This document shows, one piece after another, positions 1 through 7,381 of a stretch of 49,915 bases of DNA. The stretch comes from Actinokineospora sp. NBRC 105648. GTDB taxonomy: Bacteria; Actinomycetota; Actinomycetes; Mycobacteriales; Pseudonocardiaceae. Under the pieces are notes generated by a model. It ran no database searches and was not told where the DNA came from. It was given only the letters and a program-made list of their open reading frames with translations. How positions within the stretch are numbered: the first letter of the stretch is position 1; every line of letters starts with the position of its first letter. The stretch spans positions 1 to 49,915 of the forward strand of contig NZ_BSTR01000058.1 of NCBI RefSeq assembly GCF_030269645.1, written 5' to 3'. The translations under genes and the position numbers were made by a program.

Positions 1-120
1 GCTTCGTGTGGGGCCCCTAGAGCACCGCGGTGGAGAGAAAAGGGCAGGTAAGGGCATCCCCACCCACGGCAAGTTTAGCGGCACTCTCCCCCCACACGAA
101 GCGAGTCCACCAGATCGAGC
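1..120 (-). repeat. Dispersed inverted-repeat element, copy A (cut by window edge)
   Basis: The window opens inside the outer arm of a long inverted repeat. Bases 1-13 are the exact reverse complement of 90-102, and the second arm continues outward to 120 (ending GATCGAGC). The interior carries CTAGAGCACCGCGGTG and GGGCATCCCCACC, which match the reverse complement of copy B at 36964-37103. Homology continues beyond the arm to about 168 (CCAGCGAGGTCGGCC, CCGCTGCGG), as it does next to copy B. Orientation is opposite to copies B and D. No coding content is apparent; the ORFs crossing it are not plausible proteins. Confidence 0.85.
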
Positions 121-179
121 ATCCGTAATGGGACTTGCGTACCAGCGAGGTCGGCCTATCCGCTGCGGCTGGTGGTGGC

Positions 180-262
180 GGGAGGAAGAGAAGGGAAGAG
201 GGAAAGGGAGGGGTGTGAAAGGGAGGGAGGGAAGGGCGGAGGGAGGGGGCAGGGGAGGAGGG
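180..262 (+). repeat. Homopurine tract upstream of the GT2 gene
   Basis: Of 83 bases, all but four (214, 216, 237, 250) are purines on this strand, arranged as runs of GGGA, GGAA and GGAGG. Such tracts can form triplex (H-DNA) or G-quadruplex structures. It lies between repeat copy A and the first gene. The rest of 1-382 shows no gene. Confidence 0.7.
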
Positions 263-382
263 CGAGTTCTGGTTCTTGCCTCATGTCGTTCTGCGTGTCC
301 CGTAGGTCACATCACGGGTCGCTGACGCACAGCCGCTGCAAAGGGAAGGCACAACGGGCGCTCAGCGCCGAGGCCGACTGTT

Positions 383-1198
383 GTGCCCATGACAGCGACA
401 CTGCTCACGACGGACCGGCCCGTGGCCGGTGCGGTCGATCTCGGGTCGGGCGAGGTGCTGCTCGACGTGGTTGTTCCCGTGTACAACGAGGAAGACGATC
501 TGGAGACCTGCGTTCGGACGCTGCGCGCGTACCTCGCGGTCTCGGTTCCCTACCGGTTCCGGATCACCGTGGCTGACAACGCCTCCACCGACGCCACCCC
601 GCAGATCGCTCGGCGGTTGGCCGCCGAGTTGCCCGAGGTCGAGGTGGTGCGGTTGGCCGAGAAAGGCCGTGGTCGGGCCCTCAAGACCGTGTGGTTGGCC
701 TCGGATGCCGCCGTGTTGGCCTACATGGATGTCGACTTGTCCACCGATCTCTCCGCGCTGGACGTGCTCGTTGCGCCGCTGTTGTCCGGGCACTCGGACC
801 TGGCCATCGGTTCGCGGCTGGCTCGGGGGGCGCGGGTTGTGCGTGGGGCCAAGCGCGGGTTCATCTCCCGCTGCTACAACCTGATCCTCCGCACTGTCCT
901 CAAAGCGCGGTTCTCGGACGCGCAGTGCGGGTTCAAGGCGATTCGGGCTGATGCGGCGCAGGCGTTGTTGCCGCTGGTCGAGGACACGGCCTGGTTCTTC
1001 GACACCGAACTGCTCGTGCTGGCCCAGCGGTGCGGGCTGCGCACCTACGAGGTCCCGGTCGACTGGATCGATGACCCTGATTCCTCTGTGGACATCGTGG
1101 CCACGGCGATCGCCGATCTGCGTGGTGTCGCTCGGATGCGTCGCTCCGCCTCCCGCAAGGCGGCCGTTCGGCCGCGTTCCCTGCCCGTTGCCGCCTGA
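383..1198 (+). CDS. Glycosyltransferase family 2, DPM1-like
   Basis: 271 residues. It matches the GT-A fold family 2 enzymes that move a sugar from a nucleotide donor to polyprenyl phosphate. The N-terminal VVVPVYNEEDDLE (about 29-41), ADNASTDATP, and the metal-binding YMDVDLSTD (about 113-121) are the hallmark segments; IGSRLARGARV and SDAQCGFKAI follow in the order seen in dolichyl-phosphate mannose synthases. No membrane segment is evident, so it is probably a soluble or peripheral synthase. The GTG at 383 has GAGG nine bases upstream; an ATG at 389 is the alternative start. The next gene begins 12 bases downstream and is a GT39 membrane enzyme, the type of acceptor enzyme that uses a polyprenyl-phosphate sugar. 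Function in a lipid-linked sugar pathway is inferred; the sugar is unknown. Confidence 0.88.
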   Translation: MPMTATLLTTDRPVAGAVDLGSGEVLLDVVVPVYNEEDDLETCVRTLRAYLAVSVPYRFRITVADNASTDATPQIARRLAAELPEVEVVRLAEKGRGRALKTVWLASDAAVLAYMDVDLSTDLSALDVLVAPLLSGHSDLAIGSRLARGARVVRGAKRGFISRCYNLILRTVLKARFSDAQCGFKAIRADAAQALLPLVEDTAWFFDTELLVLAQRCGLRTYEVPVDWIDDPDSSVDIVATAIADLRGVARMRRSASRKAAVRPRSLPVAA

Positions 1199-1210
1199 GG
1201 AGAGACCGCT

Positions 1211-3274
1211 ATGACCACCCTGCTTTCCGCTCCGCCCAAGCATTCCGCCGACCAGCCGATGGCGACGCCGCCCGTTGGCCGTGTTCGCAGGCTGGTGCGT
1301 GGTCCGCTTGACCAGCCCGCGTTCGTCCGGCCTGCCGCGATGGCGTTGCTCGTCGCGACTGCGGTGCTCTACCTGTGGGATCTCACCGCTTCCGGCTTCG
1401 GCAACGGTTTCTACGCCGCCGCCGTGCAGGCCGGGACGCAGAGTTGGAAGGCGTGGCTCTTCGGTTCGCTCGACGCGGGTAACGCGATAACGGTGGACAA
1501 ACCACCAGGCGCGCTGTGGGTGGCGACGGCGTTCGCGCGGGTGTTCGGGTTCTCCAGTTTCACCGTGTTGGCACCGCAGGCGTTGATGGGGGTGGCCTCG
1601 GTCGGACTCCTGTACGCGACCGTCAAGCGCACCAACGGGCCGGTGGCCGGGTTGATCGCCGGGGCGGCGCTCGCACTGACACCGGTGGCGGTGCTCATGT
1701 TCCGCTTCAACAACCCGGACGCCTTGCTGGTGTTGCTCTTGGTCGCCGCCGCGTACTGCGTGGTGCGAGCACTGGACAAGCCGAAGTGGCTGATGCTGGC
1801 CGGTGCGCTGATCGGGTTCGCGTTCCTGACCAAGATGATGCAGGCGTTCCTGGTGCTGCCCGCGTTCGCGCTGGTCTACCTGGTCGCCGGTCCGACCGGC
1901 GTGGGCAAGCGCGTGCTGCACCTGCTCGGCGCGCTGGCGACGATGGTCGTCTCCGCCGGGTGGTACGTGGCGCTGGTCGAGCTGTGGCCCGCCGACAGCA
2001 GGCCGTACATCGGCGGCTCGACGAACAACAGCCTGCTGGAGCTGGCCCTGGGCTACAACGGCCTGGGCCGCGTCCTCGGCGGTGACGGCAACGGCGGCGG
2101 CGGGGACGGGTCCACCGGTTTCGGTGGCTCGACCGGGATCACCCGCATGTTCAACTCCGCGTTCGGCGGTGAGATCTCCTGGTTGTTGCCCGCCGCGTTG
2201 ATCGCCCTGGTCGCCGGGCTGTGGTTCACCCGTCGGGCGCCGCGCACTGACCGGACCCGTGCGTCGCTGCTGCTCTGGGGCGGCTGGCTGCTGGTGACCG
2301 GCCTGGTCTTCAGCTACATGGGCGGTACGACCCACCCGTACTACGCGGTGGCCATGGCGCCCGCGCTCGCCGCGCTGGTGGCCATCGGCGGGCGGGAGCT
2401 GTGGCGGGGCCGCGCGCTGTTCGCGCCCCGGGCGGCCCTGGCGACGATGGTGGCGGCGACCGCGACCTGGGACTACGTCCTGCTCGCCCGCTCCGCGGAC
2501 TTCCTGCCCTGGCTGAAGTTCGTCATCGGTGCCCTCGGCATCGGCGTGACGACGGTGCTGCTGGTCGGCGCGCCGCAGGCCCGCAAGGCCTTGGCGGTCC
2601 TGGTGGCGGCGGCCGTGTTGGCCCTGGGCCTTGGCGGCACGGCGTGGGCGGTGAGCACGGCGGGCCAGGCCCACACCGGCTCGATCCCCACCTCCGGCCC
2701 CACGTCCAGCGCCATGGGCGGCGGCGGCCAACGCGGCGGCACCCCGCCGGCCGGCACCGGTGGTCCCGGCGGCACCCAGCCCGGCACCGGCACCGGCAGC
2801 GGAACTGACACCGGCACCGGCGCGACCGGCACCGATCCGACCAGCACCGGCGCCCCGGGCTCGGCGGACACCGGCTCGACCGGCACCGGCTCCACGGACA
2901 CCGGCACCACCACCCGATCGGGTGGCATGGACGGTGGTTCGGCCAACAGCGAGTTGACCGCGCTGCTCTCCGGCAGCACCACCAAGTGGGCCGCCGCTGT
3001 CTCCGGCGCCCAGACCGCGGCGAGCCTGGAGTTGGCCACCGGCAAGGCCGTCATCGCCATCGGCGGCTGGAGCGGCACCGACGACGCGCCCACCCTGGCC
3101 CAGTTCCAGGCGGCCGTGGCCAACGGCGAGATCAGCTACTTCATCAGCGGCGGCGGCCAGGGCGGCGGCCCCGGTGGCGGGGGTTCCTCGACCACCGAGA
3201 TCGCCACCTGGGTGCAGGCCAACTACACCGCCACCACCGTCGGCGGCTCCACGGTCTACGACCTGACCGGCTGA
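1211..3274 (+). CDS. GT39/ArnT-like membrane glycosyltransferase (YkcB-type)
   Basis: 687 residues and strongly hydrophobic, with about ten membrane segments between residues 40 and 480. The segment ITVDKPPGALW (93-103) is the signature loop of this bacterial branch of the PMT/ArnT-like GT39 family, preceded by GFYAAAVQAG. These enzymes transfer sugars from polyprenyl phosphate to extracytoplasmic acceptors. After the last membrane segment comes a low-complexity stretch rich in Gly, Thr and Pro (about 495-580), then a C-terminal domain of about 110 residues with a Gly-rich insert, probably outside the membrane. A good ribosome site (GAGGAGAG) precedes the ATG. Pairing with the upstream GT2 gene suggests the GT2 makes the lipid-linked donor and this enzyme uses it. 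Acceptor and sugar are not known. Confidence 0.87.
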   Translation: MTTLLSAPPKHSADQPMATPPVGRVRRLVRGPLDQPAFVRPAAMALLVATAVLYLWDLTASGFGNGFYAAAVQAGTQSWKAWLFGSLDAGNAITVDKPPGALWVATAFARVFGFSSFTVLAPQALMGVASVGLLYATVKRTNGPVAGLIAGAALALTPVAVLMFRFNNPDALLVLLLVAAAYCVVRALDKPKWLMLAGALIGFAFLTKMMQAFLVLPAFALVYLVAGPTGVGKRVLHLLGALATMVVSAGWYVALVELWPADSRPYIGGSTNNSLLELALGYNGLGRVLGGDGNGGGGDGSTGFGGSTGITRMFNSAFGGEISWLLPAALIALVAGLWFTRRAPRTDRTRASLLLWGGWLLVTGLVFSYMGGTTHPYYAVAMAPALAALVAIGGRELWRGRALFAPRAALATMVAATATWDYVLLARSADFLPWLKFVIGALGIGVTTVLLVGAPQARKALAVLVAAAVLALGLGGTAWAVSTAGQAHTGSIPTSGPTSSAMGGGGQRGGTPPAGTGGPGGTQPGTGTGSGTDTGTGATGTDPTSTGAPGSADTGSTGTGSTDTGTTTRSGGMDGGSANSELTALLSGSTTKWAAAVSGAQTAASLELATGKAVIAIGGWSGTDDAPTLAQFQAAVANGEISYFISGGGQGGGPGGGGSSTTEIATWVQANYTATTVGGSTVYDLTG

Positions 3275-3288
3275 GCCACCCCCAGATC

Positions 3289-3332
3289 CCGCCCGGCGGC
3301 CCGCGCCTCCCCAGCGCGCCGCCGGGCGGTTT
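3289..3332 (+). terminator. Hairpin terminator after the GT2-GT39 operon
   Basis: Perfect 12-bp stem: 3289-3300 pairs with 3318-3329, with a 17-base loop, followed by TTT. It lies 14 bases after the GT39 stop codon. Confidence 0.75.
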
Positions 3333-3448
3333 CGCGCGTGTGGACAGAAGGTGGTCAACCCGCCCGTGGGCACGGCACCGCGCGCGCGGACGGCTTACCG
3401 TCGGTGACGGCCGACCGCCGGTCGTCACCGAGGAAAAGGAGTTCCACC

Positions 3449-3487
3449 ATGGAAACCGAACTACCCGGGCCGCCCGGGCGGCCGTGA
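3449..3487 (+). CDS. Possible 12-residue leader peptide METELPGPPGRP
   Basis: A short ORF with a near-ideal ribosome site (AAGGAG, seven bases before the ATG). It encodes METELPGPPGRP and ends 72 bases before the Crp-like gene. It contains Pro-Pro-Gly, a sequence known to slow ribosomes that lack EF-P. A 9-bp inverted repeat (3510-3546) follows, just before the ribosome site of the downstream gene. This arrangement suggests a translated leader controlling the regulator gene. Expression and role are inference; the ORF could be fortuitous. Confidence 0.45.
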   Translation: METELPGPPGRP

Positions 3488-3509
3488 CCACCTGCCCCGG
3501 TGGCGTGCC

Positions 3510-3546
3510 GCCGTCGACCGGGCGATGATCATGCTCAGTCGACGGC
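3510..3546 (+). promoter_or_regulatory. Inverted repeat in the leader of the Crp-like gene
   Basis: GCCGTCGAC (3510-3518) and GTCGACGGC (3538-3546) form a perfect 9-bp stem with a 19-base loop. Its right edge touches the ribosome site (GAGAGGGG) of the gene at 3560. It may be an operator for autoregulation or an RNA hairpin affecting initiation. Confidence 0.45.
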
Positions 3547-3559
3547 GAGAGGGGTGGCC

Positions 3560-4264
3560 ATGCGACTTCCGAGTGAGCTGGTGGCCGAGTCCCTGATGGC
3601 CTACCTGACCGAGGAAGACCGCGCGCACGTGGTCGGTCTGGGACCGCTGCGCACGTTCGCGCCCGGTGAGGTGCTGCTGCGCCAGGGGGACCCGACCGAC
3701 CACGTGCTGCTCCTGCTGCACGGCTGGGTCCGGGTGTCGGCGACCGGCGCCGACGGGCAGGTCGTGCTGCTGGCCTTCCGGGGCCCCGGCGACGTCCTGG
3801 GCGACCTGGCCGCGCTGCACGACGGCTGGGTGCGGATGGCCAACGTGGACTCCCTCGACGAGGTGTCCGCGGTGTGGCTGCGCGCCGAGCAGTTCGGCAG
3901 GCTGATCGCGCAGCGCCCGGGGGTGGCGCTGGCGATGATCAAGCAGTTGGCCGCGCGGCTGCAGGAGGCCCAGCACGCCCGCGCCGACGTGGCCATGATG
4001 GACGTGACCAAGCGGGTGGCGGCCTACCTGCTCTGGCTCTCCAGCACCTACGGCTCCCGCACCGAGGCCGGTGTCGTGCTGAGCATGCCGTTCACCCAGC
4101 AGGACGTGGCGAACCGGGTCGGTGCCTCGCTGCGCGCGGTCGCCCGCGCCTTCGCCGTGCTGCGCGACCGCGGGATCGTGGTGAACACCCGCCGCCAGAC
4201 CGTCATCGCCCGGCCCGCGGTGCTCCGCGCGTTCGTCGGCGACATGCCAAATGGCATGGTCTGA
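3560..4264 (+). CDS. Crp/Fnr-family transcriptional regulator
   Basis: 234 residues. The N-terminal half (about 10-125) is a cyclic-nucleotide-binding-type beta barrel with the typical LRTFAPGEVLLRQGDPTDHVLLLLHGWVR-like progression, including GEVLLRQGD and FRGPGDVLGDLAAL. A long dimerisation helix follows (about 125-150). The C-terminal winged helix contains MPFTQQDVANRVGASLRAV, the HTH_CRP recognition region. No cysteine cluster is present, so it is not an Fe-S Fnr. Whether it binds cAMP or another nucleotide cannot be told from sequence. The ATG at 3560 is preferred because GAGAGGGG lies just upstream; an upstream in-frame GTG at 3500 lacks one. Leader ORF and inverted repeat upstream, terminator and small hydrophobic ORFs downstream. 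Confidence 0.9.
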   Translation: MRLPSELVAESLMAYLTEEDRAHVVGLGPLRTFAPGEVLLRQGDPTDHVLLLLHGWVRVSATGADGQVVLLAFRGPGDVLGDLAALHDGWVRMANVDSLDEVSAVWLRAEQFGRLIAQRPGVALAMIKQLAARLQEAQHARADVAMMDVTKRVAAYLLWLSSTYGSRTEAGVVLSMPFTQQDVANRVGASLRAVARAFAVLRDRGIVVNTRRQTVIARPAVLRAFVGDMPNGMV

Positions 4265-4281
4265 GCACGCCACACGTCATC

Positions 4282-4309
4282 GCCCCGGCCCGCTGGCCGG
4301 GGCATTCTT
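4282..4309 (+). terminator. Terminator after the Crp-like gene
   Basis: A 9-bp stem (4282-4290 with 4295-4303) with a 4-base loop, followed by ATTCTT. It starts 17 bases after the stop codon at 4264. Confidence 0.75.
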
Positions 4310-4348
4310 GTCTCGCGGGTCGGTGAATCTCCTGGAGGGGGGATCGAG

Positions 4349-4444
4349 ATGAGAATGCTGATGACAGTGAGCTCGGTGGCGCGAATGGGATTCTGGCTCT
4401 TCGTCGCGGGCTTCGGTTCGGGCCTCGTGGTCGCCGGGCTGTAG
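4349..4444 (+). CDS. Small hydrophobic peptide, 31 residues
   Basis: A tiny ORF with a strong ribosome site (TGGAGGGGGG just upstream of ATG). It encodes a peptide beginning MRMLMTVSSVARMG, followed by a single predicted membrane span of about 17 residues (FWLFVAGFGSGLVVAGL) reaching to the C-terminus. The small-xxx-small spacing (G..GSG) could support helix packing. Not recognised in any family. It sits between the Crp-like gene and a second tiny membrane ORF. It could be a regulatory membrane peptide or a type-I-toxin-like peptide; neither is demonstrated. Confidence 0.5.
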   Translation: MRMLMTVSSVARMGFWLFVAGFGSGLVVAGL

Positions 4445-4545
4445 CGAGCGGAATCCATTCTCGCTTGGCCGGTACCGCCACACGAAGGAAAAACCATCAG
4501 GCGCGGGGCTCGACCCTGCGCCGGAACAGGGAGGAGGTGGTCGCC

Positions 4546-4605
4546 GTGGAGAGTCACTCGATCATGGCCTGGGTGCTGAGCACCCTCGCGCTGCTGCTGG
4601 TCTGA
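4546..4605 (+). CDS. Tiny hydrophobic peptide, 19 residues
   Basis: A GTG-start ORF preceded by GGGAGGAGG. It encodes VESHSIMAWVLSTLALLLV, read with Met at position 1: a short polar head and a hydrophobic run to the very end. A hairpin (4614-4635) directly follows the stop codon, consistent with an expressed unit. It lies 101 bases after the other small peptide ORF. Function unknown. Confidence 0.42.
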   Translation: MESHSIMAWVLSTLALLLV

Positions 4606-4613
4606 GGGGTGGC

Positions 4614-4635
4614 GGACCCGGTGGGCGCCGGGTCC
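4614..4635 (+). terminator. Hairpin after the 19-residue ORF
   Basis: GGACCCGG (4614-4621) pairs with CCGGGTCC (4628-4635), loop of six. It lies eight bases after the small ORF stop; no U-tract. Confidence 0.5.
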
Positions 4636-4703
4636 AGCCGATTACCTTCGCGGTCACCACATTACCCCGGTGGCCAACTGGAGAAAAATGTGGGGGTGTG
4701 ACC

Positions 4704-4733
4704 GGTGGCCCGCGGGAGAATCCGCGGGCCACC
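4704..4733. terminator. Perfect 12-bp hairpin
   Basis: GGTGGCCCGCGG (4704-4715) and CCGCGGGCCACC (4722-4733) with a six-base loop lie between the small-peptide region and the gene at 4858. Likely a transcriptional terminator, functional in either direction by symmetry. Confidence 0.6.
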
Positions 4734-4857
4734 CGTCGCCGCGCGCATTCACGGATCGGGTTGTCCACGATCTGTCCATTGATGCGCGGTCCGAACCGGC
4801 CTGTCCCTGGTAACGGGTGGGGCCGTTCTGCGATGCTGGGAATCGGAGGAGGAATCC

Positions 4858-5838
4858 ATGACGAAGGTGGTGGGTGTGCAGATCGCCGACGTGGTCAGCG
4901 AGCTCAAGGAGATCCGGCGCGGTCGCGGGGTGCGCTCCGACGACCTGCACACCCGGGTCGGCGGCGCGCTGCGGATGGCCTGCGGGATCACCGGCATGGA
5001 CGACCCGGCCCTGGTGCGGCGCAAGCTGGTGCTGCAGCTGACGCACCTGAGCGCCCGGCTGCCCACCGACCTGCAGACCGCCGCGCTGGCCGCGCTCGGG
5101 CTGCACAAGGAGGCCGACGGCGGCTTCCTCGACCAGCGCATCGACTGGCTGGCCACCCGCTTCGACCGCGACCCGCGCACCGCCCGCAGGCGGGTGGACA
5201 GCGCCTTCCAGCTGCTCGCCGAGCTGCTCTACGACGTGGGCATGCGCGACCGCAAGGCGGGCTCGTACTCCCCGGACGGCTGGTACGTCGAGTCGCTGCA
5301 CGCCGCGCTGCGGCTGGACCTGGACACCCCGACGCTGACCGAGCAGCGCCAGATCGTGGCCGCGGTCGACGAGCTCGACGAGCTGGTGCTGTCCCTGAGC
5401 GCCCCGCGCGACCAGGCGATGCCCGAGGGCCAGGTGATCCGCGCGGAGATCGCCTACGGCGGCGAGATCGTCGAGGAGCAGCGGGTCTCCTCCAGCCACA
5501 CCCGGTTCATCGTGCGGCTGCCCAGCCCGCTGAGCCTGGGGCAGCGGCACGACTACAGCATCAAGTTCACCTCGTACCCGCGGTCGTGGATGCGGCCGTA
5601 CTACGTGTTCACCCCGCTGCGCCGGTGCGAGGACTTCTCGGTGCGGGTGCGCTTCGACCCGGCGAACCCGCCGACCCAGGTGTGGCGGATCAGCGGGCTG
5701 CCCGCCAAGGCGTTCGAGGACTTCGTCCCGGGCGAGGAGCAGCTGAAGATCGACCGGGTGGGTGACATCGCCCTGGAGTTCCACGACCTGCAGCAGGGCC
5801 TGAGCTACGGGTTGCAGTGGCGGGAACCGAACGGGTGA
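4858..5838 (+). CDS. Uncharacterised actinobacterial protein, 326 residues
   Basis: I do not recognise a named family. The N-terminal 180 residues are mainly helical, including VVSELKEIRRGRGVRSDD near the start and DRDPRTARRRVDSAFQLLAE around 105-124, which resembles helical effector or DNA-interacting segments. The C-terminal half (about 180-326) looks beta-rich, with GQRHDYSIKFTSYPRSWM, PYYVFTPLRRCEDFSVRVRF and LSYGLQW. No signal peptide or membrane segment, so probably cytoplasmic. The ATG follows GGAGGAGGA by the usual spacing. It appears to be a single-gene unit between hairpins. The combination suggests a regulatory or ligand-sensing role, but this is only a guess. Confidence 0.8.
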   Translation: MTKVVGVQIADVVSELKEIRRGRGVRSDDLHTRVGGALRMACGITGMDDPALVRRKLVLQLTHLSARLPTDLQTAALAALGLHKEADGGFLDQRIDWLATRFDRDPRTARRRVDSAFQLLAELLYDVGMRDRKAGSYSPDGWYVESLHAALRLDLDTPTLTEQRQIVAAVDELDELVLSLSAPRDQAMPEGQVIRAEIAYGGEIVEEQRVSSSHTRFIVRLPSPLSLGQRHDYSIKFTSYPRSWMRPYYVFTPLRRCEDFSVRVRFDPANPPTQVWRISGLPAKAFEDFVPGEEQLKIDRVGDIALEFHDLQQGLSYGLQWREPNG

Positions 5839-6037
5839 TCCCGTCCGGGCCGGGCAGTCCCGCGTAGACGTCCACTGTGGACGATGAGTCGCCGCAGGAC
5901 CGCCACCCAGGGCCGCGCGGTGTCGGCGGCGGGCGAGTCGGCACCGACCGGTGTCGCGCTGCCGGTGGACGTGCCGATCGCCGTGGCCGAGACCCAGGCC
6001 TCCGGTGACTTCGCGATCAAGGCCAGTGGCCAGTCCC

Positions 6038-6066
6038 CGGCCCCCACCGGCGACCGGTGGGGGCCG
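6038..6066. terminator. Hairpin terminator between convergent genes
   Basis: A 13-bp perfect stem (6038-6050 with 6054-6066) with a three-base loop. It lies nine bases beyond the stop codon of the minus-strand glycosyltransferase at 6076. It probably ends that transcript. The remaining part of 5839-6075 contains no convincing gene. Confidence 0.75.
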
Positions 6067-6075
6067 AACGGCGGT

Positions 6076-7203
6076 TCAGGCGAACTCGGGCAGCCGGGCG
6101 GCGACCGCCGCCGGGGCGGGCATCGCGGCGATCTCCTCGGCCAGGCCCCGCGCGGCGAGGGCGGTCGCCCGGTCGTCGAGCAGCGTGGCCGCCGCCCCGG
6201 TGATCGAACCGGCGGAGACCTCCTCGCGGGTCAGAGCCCGGCCCGCGCCGATCCCCACCACGGCGTCGGAGTTGGTGAACTGGTCGGCCCCCTGCGGCAG
6301 GAACAGCTGCGGCACACCGGCTGCCGCGGCGCCGAGCGTGGTGCCCGCGCCGCCGTGGTGGACCACCAGGTCGACCCGGGGGAGCAGGTCGGCCTGCGGC
6401 ACCCACGACTGGACCGTGACCCGGTCCGGCAGCGGGCCCAGGCCCGCCGCGTCGACGGTCGGCCCGGTCGCGACCAGCACGTGCACGCCGGTGGCGGCCA
6501 GACCGTCGATGGCCGCGCGGAGCACGCCGGGGCTGCCGAAGGCCGTGCCCAGGGTCAGGTAGACCAGCGGTCTGCCGGTCAGCGGCAGCTCGCCCGGCTC
6601 GGAGAAGGCCACCGGGCGCAGCGGCAGCCGGTCGGCTGAACCGTCCAGGAAAGCCTTGTCCTGCAAGGAAGGCGGGAAGATGTCGAGGTAGACCTGCCCG
6701 GCGACGAGGCCGGGGGAGAACTCGTAGGGCGCGACGCCGTGCCGGGCCGCCACCTCGCTCAGGTCCGCGGGCCACCCCGCGCGGCCGAACCCGTGGCAGA
6801 TCGACGGGATCCCGGCCGCCCGGGCGGCGATGTCGGCCCCGGCGTTGGCCGCGCCCCAGACGACCAGGTCCGGCCGGTGCCGGGCGAGCACCGGCGCCAG
6901 GTCGGTCGCGATGCCGTCGGGCAACCGGTCGCCGAACACGGCCGCGGCCAGCCGCCCGGCCTCCGCGCCGGTGAGCTCGGCGGGGTTGGGCCGGTGCCCG
7001 GCGGCCTCCACGAACGCCGTCCAGACCGGTGTCCCGGCCGACTCCGGCTCGAAGCCCAGGGTGGCTAGGGTGCGGTGGAAGCTCTCGTGCGTGGCGAAGA
7101 CGACCTGGTGCCCGTGCGCCTTTGCCGCGATGGCGAGGGGGAGCATGGGGTAGGTGTGACCGTGCGCGGCGAGGGAGCTGAAGAGGATCTTCACAAGATC
7201 CAC
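6076..7203 (-). CDS. GT1 family glycosyltransferase (MGT-like), paralog 1
   Basis: 375 residues, GT-B fold. The N-terminal domain starts with KILFSSLAAHGHTYPMLPLA, the acceptor-side opening typical of macrolide and polyketide glycosyltransferases. The C-terminal donor domain has VYLTLGTAFGSPGVLRAAI, WVPQADLLPRVDLVVHHGGAGTTLGAAAAGVPQ and LPQGADQFTNSD; HHGGAGTT and the DQ pair contact the nucleotide-sugar. The annotated GTG encodes MDLVKIL; a GTG three codons in (7194) is an equal candidate. It is the same length and layout as the gene immediately upstream (7382-8545), so a tandem duplication is likely. No sugar-biosynthesis or polyketide genes are nearby, so the acceptor is unknown; self-resistance or xenobiotic glycosylation is possible. 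Confidence 0.9.
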   Translation of the reverse strand: MDLVKILFSSLAAHGHTYPMLPLAIAAKAHGHQVVFATHESFHRTLATLGFEPESAGTPVWTAFVEAAGHRPNPAELTGAEAGRLAAAVFGDRLPDGIATDLAPVLARHRPDLVVWGAANAGADIAARAAGIPSICHGFGRAGWPADLSEVAARHGVAPYEFSPGLVAGQVYLDIFPPSLQDKAFLDGSADRLPLRPVAFSEPGELPLTGRPLVYLTLGTAFGSPGVLRAAIDGLAATGVHVLVATGPTVDAAGLGPLPDRVTVQSWVPQADLLPRVDLVVHHGGAGTTLGAAAAGVPQLFLPQGADQFTNSDAVVGIGAGRALTREEVSAGSITGAAATLLDDRATALAARGLAEEIAAMPAPAAVAARLPEFA

Positions 7204-7332
7204 CCTACGGTCGCGCGGGGCGTTCGACCGGCCGTGCTCAGATGGTGGTGGCGACTACCCGGCGGTCACGTCGCCGGGCGCGGGGTCCCCGGGTGACACG
7301 GCCACGATCTCCCTGCGGGACAGGCAGAAGGA

Positions 7333-7372
7333 CCCCGGGTGGCAGGCGGGTGGATCCGCCAACCGCCCGGGG
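7333..7372 (-). terminator. Possible terminator between the two GT1 genes
   Basis: CCCCGGG (7333-7339) and CCCGGGG (7366-7372) bracket a partly self-complementary GC-rich core, nine bases past the stop of the gene at 7382. Confidence 0.4.
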
Positions 7373-7381
7373 CCGATCGGT

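Noticed and set aside
1..120. Integron attC site or tRNA-like structure
   Set aside because: Long perfect arms and a GC-rich interior, without attC R-box spacing, integrase gene or cloverleaf; the dispersed copies fit an intergenic repeat element better.
362..3373. 1003-codon minus-strand frame over the GT2/GT39 genes
   Set aside because: Shadow of two well-supported plus-strand genes; composition is Gly/Arg/Gln/His-rich with no family features.
5884..6037. Plus-strand ORF starting MSRRRTATQGRAVSAAGES between the 4858 gene and the GT1 gene
   Set aside because: The segment VALPVDVPIAVAETQ looks slightly protein-like, but there is no ribosome site and no stop before it runs antisense far into the glycosyltransferase gene.
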